This document shows, one piece after another, positions 6,086-6,712 of a DNA stretch of 6,712 nt. The stretch's first letter is position 1. Every line of letters begins with the position of its first letter. The notes under the pieces were generated by a model. The model was not told where the DNA came from. It did no database searches and saw only the letters and a list, made by a program, of their open reading frames with translations. This DNA comes from Synergistaceae bacterium UBA1358 (GTDB lineage: Bacteria > Synergistota > Synergistia > Synergistales > Synergistaceae). Where the stretch lies: contig DBRW01000077.1 of assembly GCA_002306075.1 (NCBI GenBank), positions 13,169 through 19,880 of the forward strand, written 5' to 3'. The position numbers were made by a program, and so were the translations under genes.

Positions 6086-6712
6086 ATGGCGAAGGCGCTG
6101 AACGTCAACCCCAACCGGATGGAGCTTTCAAAGCTCAAGAGACAGCTTGTCGTAGCCAAGAGGGGGCACAAGCTGCTGAAAGACAAGCAGGACGCACTTG
6201 TCAAGGCGTTTCTCGAGAAGGCGAGAGCTGTCTGGGATCTCAGGCAGGAGATCGAAAAGGAGATAAGCTCATGCTATTCGGGCTTCCTTCTCGCAAGAGC
6301 CCAGACATTGCCTGAAATGCTCGAGCAGACTCTCATGAACGCCGGAGGCGACATGAGGGTAAACGTCAGGTTCGTCAACCTGATGAGCGTGCGCGCCCCT
6401 TCGTTCGAACTGCCTGAACAGAAAGTGGAGCTAAGCTACGGTCTGGGGACATCCCCCGGAAGCCTTGACATCGCGCTGGAACAATTCCTTAAGCTTATGC
6501 CCAGGCTCGTCAGGCTTGCCGCGGAGGAGAAGGCCCTGAAGTCGATGGCTCTTGAGATAGAGAGGACAAGGAGAAGGGTAAACGCGCTGGAACATGTTAT
6601 GATCCCCTCGTTTACCGAGACCATCCGCTCCATCTCGATGAAGCTCGAGGAAATGGAAAGGTCGACCCTCTCGAGGCTGATGGTCATAAAGGAGATCGTC
6701 CGCTCCCACTAG
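6086..6712 (+). CDS. atpD: V-type ATP synthase subunit D (central rotor shaft)
   Basis: This 208-residue central shaft (NtpD) is an antiparallel coiled coil that turns inside A3B3 and plugs into subunit C through its foot with subunit F. The N-terminal helix carries the family signature NPNRMELSKLKRQL at 8-21 and runs basic and heptad-like to about residue 70. A shorter beta/loop part (about 85-125) separates it from the C-terminal helix, whose signature RRRVNALEHVMIP is at 162-174. Length equals that of family members (about 205-225). The ATG at 6086 follows GGGGTGA (6073-6079) by 6 nt and the subunit B stop by 16 nt. The gene is complete: its TAG is the last three bases of the window, so what follows it (further operon genes or a terminator) cannot be seen. 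Confidence 0.97.
   Translation: MAKALNVNPNRMELSKLKRQLVVAKRGHKLLKDKQDALVKAFLEKARAVWDLRQEIEKEISSCYSGFLLARAQTLPEMLEQTLMNAGGDMRVNVRFVNLMSVRAPSFELPEQKVELSYGLGTSPGSLDIALEQFLKLMPRLVRLAAEEKALKSMALEIERTRRRVNALEHVMIPSFTETIRSISMKLEEMERSTLSRLMVIKEIVRSH

Noticed and set aside
4897..6204. 435-codon open frame on the minus strand, antisense to subunit B
   Set aside because: It lies almost wholly opposite a strongly conserved gene, has a Cys/Leu/Ser/Val-rich composition with no recognisable family, and is explained by the rarity of plus-strand codons that would give antisense stops. I treat it as a shadow frame.

Overview
The window is one tightly packed, single-direction operon segment encoding a V-type (V/A-type) rotary ATPase. 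All genes are on the + strand, in the order subunit I (3' end only) - K - E - C - F - A - B - D. This is the I-K(L)-E-C-F-A-B-D order of archaeal A-ATPase and Thermus-type operons. Every base is either coding or a short gene junction. The longest gap is 60 nt, between I and K. I see no RNA gene, mobile element, CRISPR array, transposon remnant or terminator.

Organism: a bacterium of moderate GC content, with frequent AGG (Arg) and ATA (Ile) codons and strong GGAGG-type ribosome binding sites. A V-type operon of this kind in an anaerobic, probably amino-acid-fermenting bacterium, together with the protein style, makes me think of Synergistota (Synergistes/Cloacibacillus-like). That is an impression rather than a demonstrated assignment; Firmicutes-like anaerobes and other V-ATPase-bearing phyla remain possible.

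How the parts work together: A and B form the A3B3 catalytic head. D and F form the central shaft, and C is the funnel that seats the shaft on the membrane ring of K subunits. The C-terminal half of I supplies the ion half-channels and essential arginines, and E is one half of the peripheral stalk. The stalk partner of E (subunit G/H, a coiled coil of about 100 residues) is not in this window and is expected just upstream of subunit I. The K subunit carries the complete Na+-ligand set known from Enterococcus hirae NtpK (Leu63, Thr66, Gln67, Gln118, Glu147 here), so the machine is predicted to be Na+-coupled.

Expression layout: junctions after K are very short or overlapping (19 nt, 13 nt, 17-nt overlap, 20 nt, 14-nt overlap, 16 nt), consistent with one transcript and translational coupling. 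The K gene stands out because an AT-rich leader and a strong Shine-Dalgarno sequence precede it, which fits the need for many K copies per complex. The F-A junction holds an odd seven-codon ATGA-coupled mini-ORF, in frame with subunit A and ended by a TGA that directly abuts the GTG start.

I did not find a clearly new biological system here. The window is a canonical Na+-type V-ATPase operon with a few points worth checking: the F-A junction, cysteine clusters in A and K, start-site ambiguities in F and B, and the K leader.
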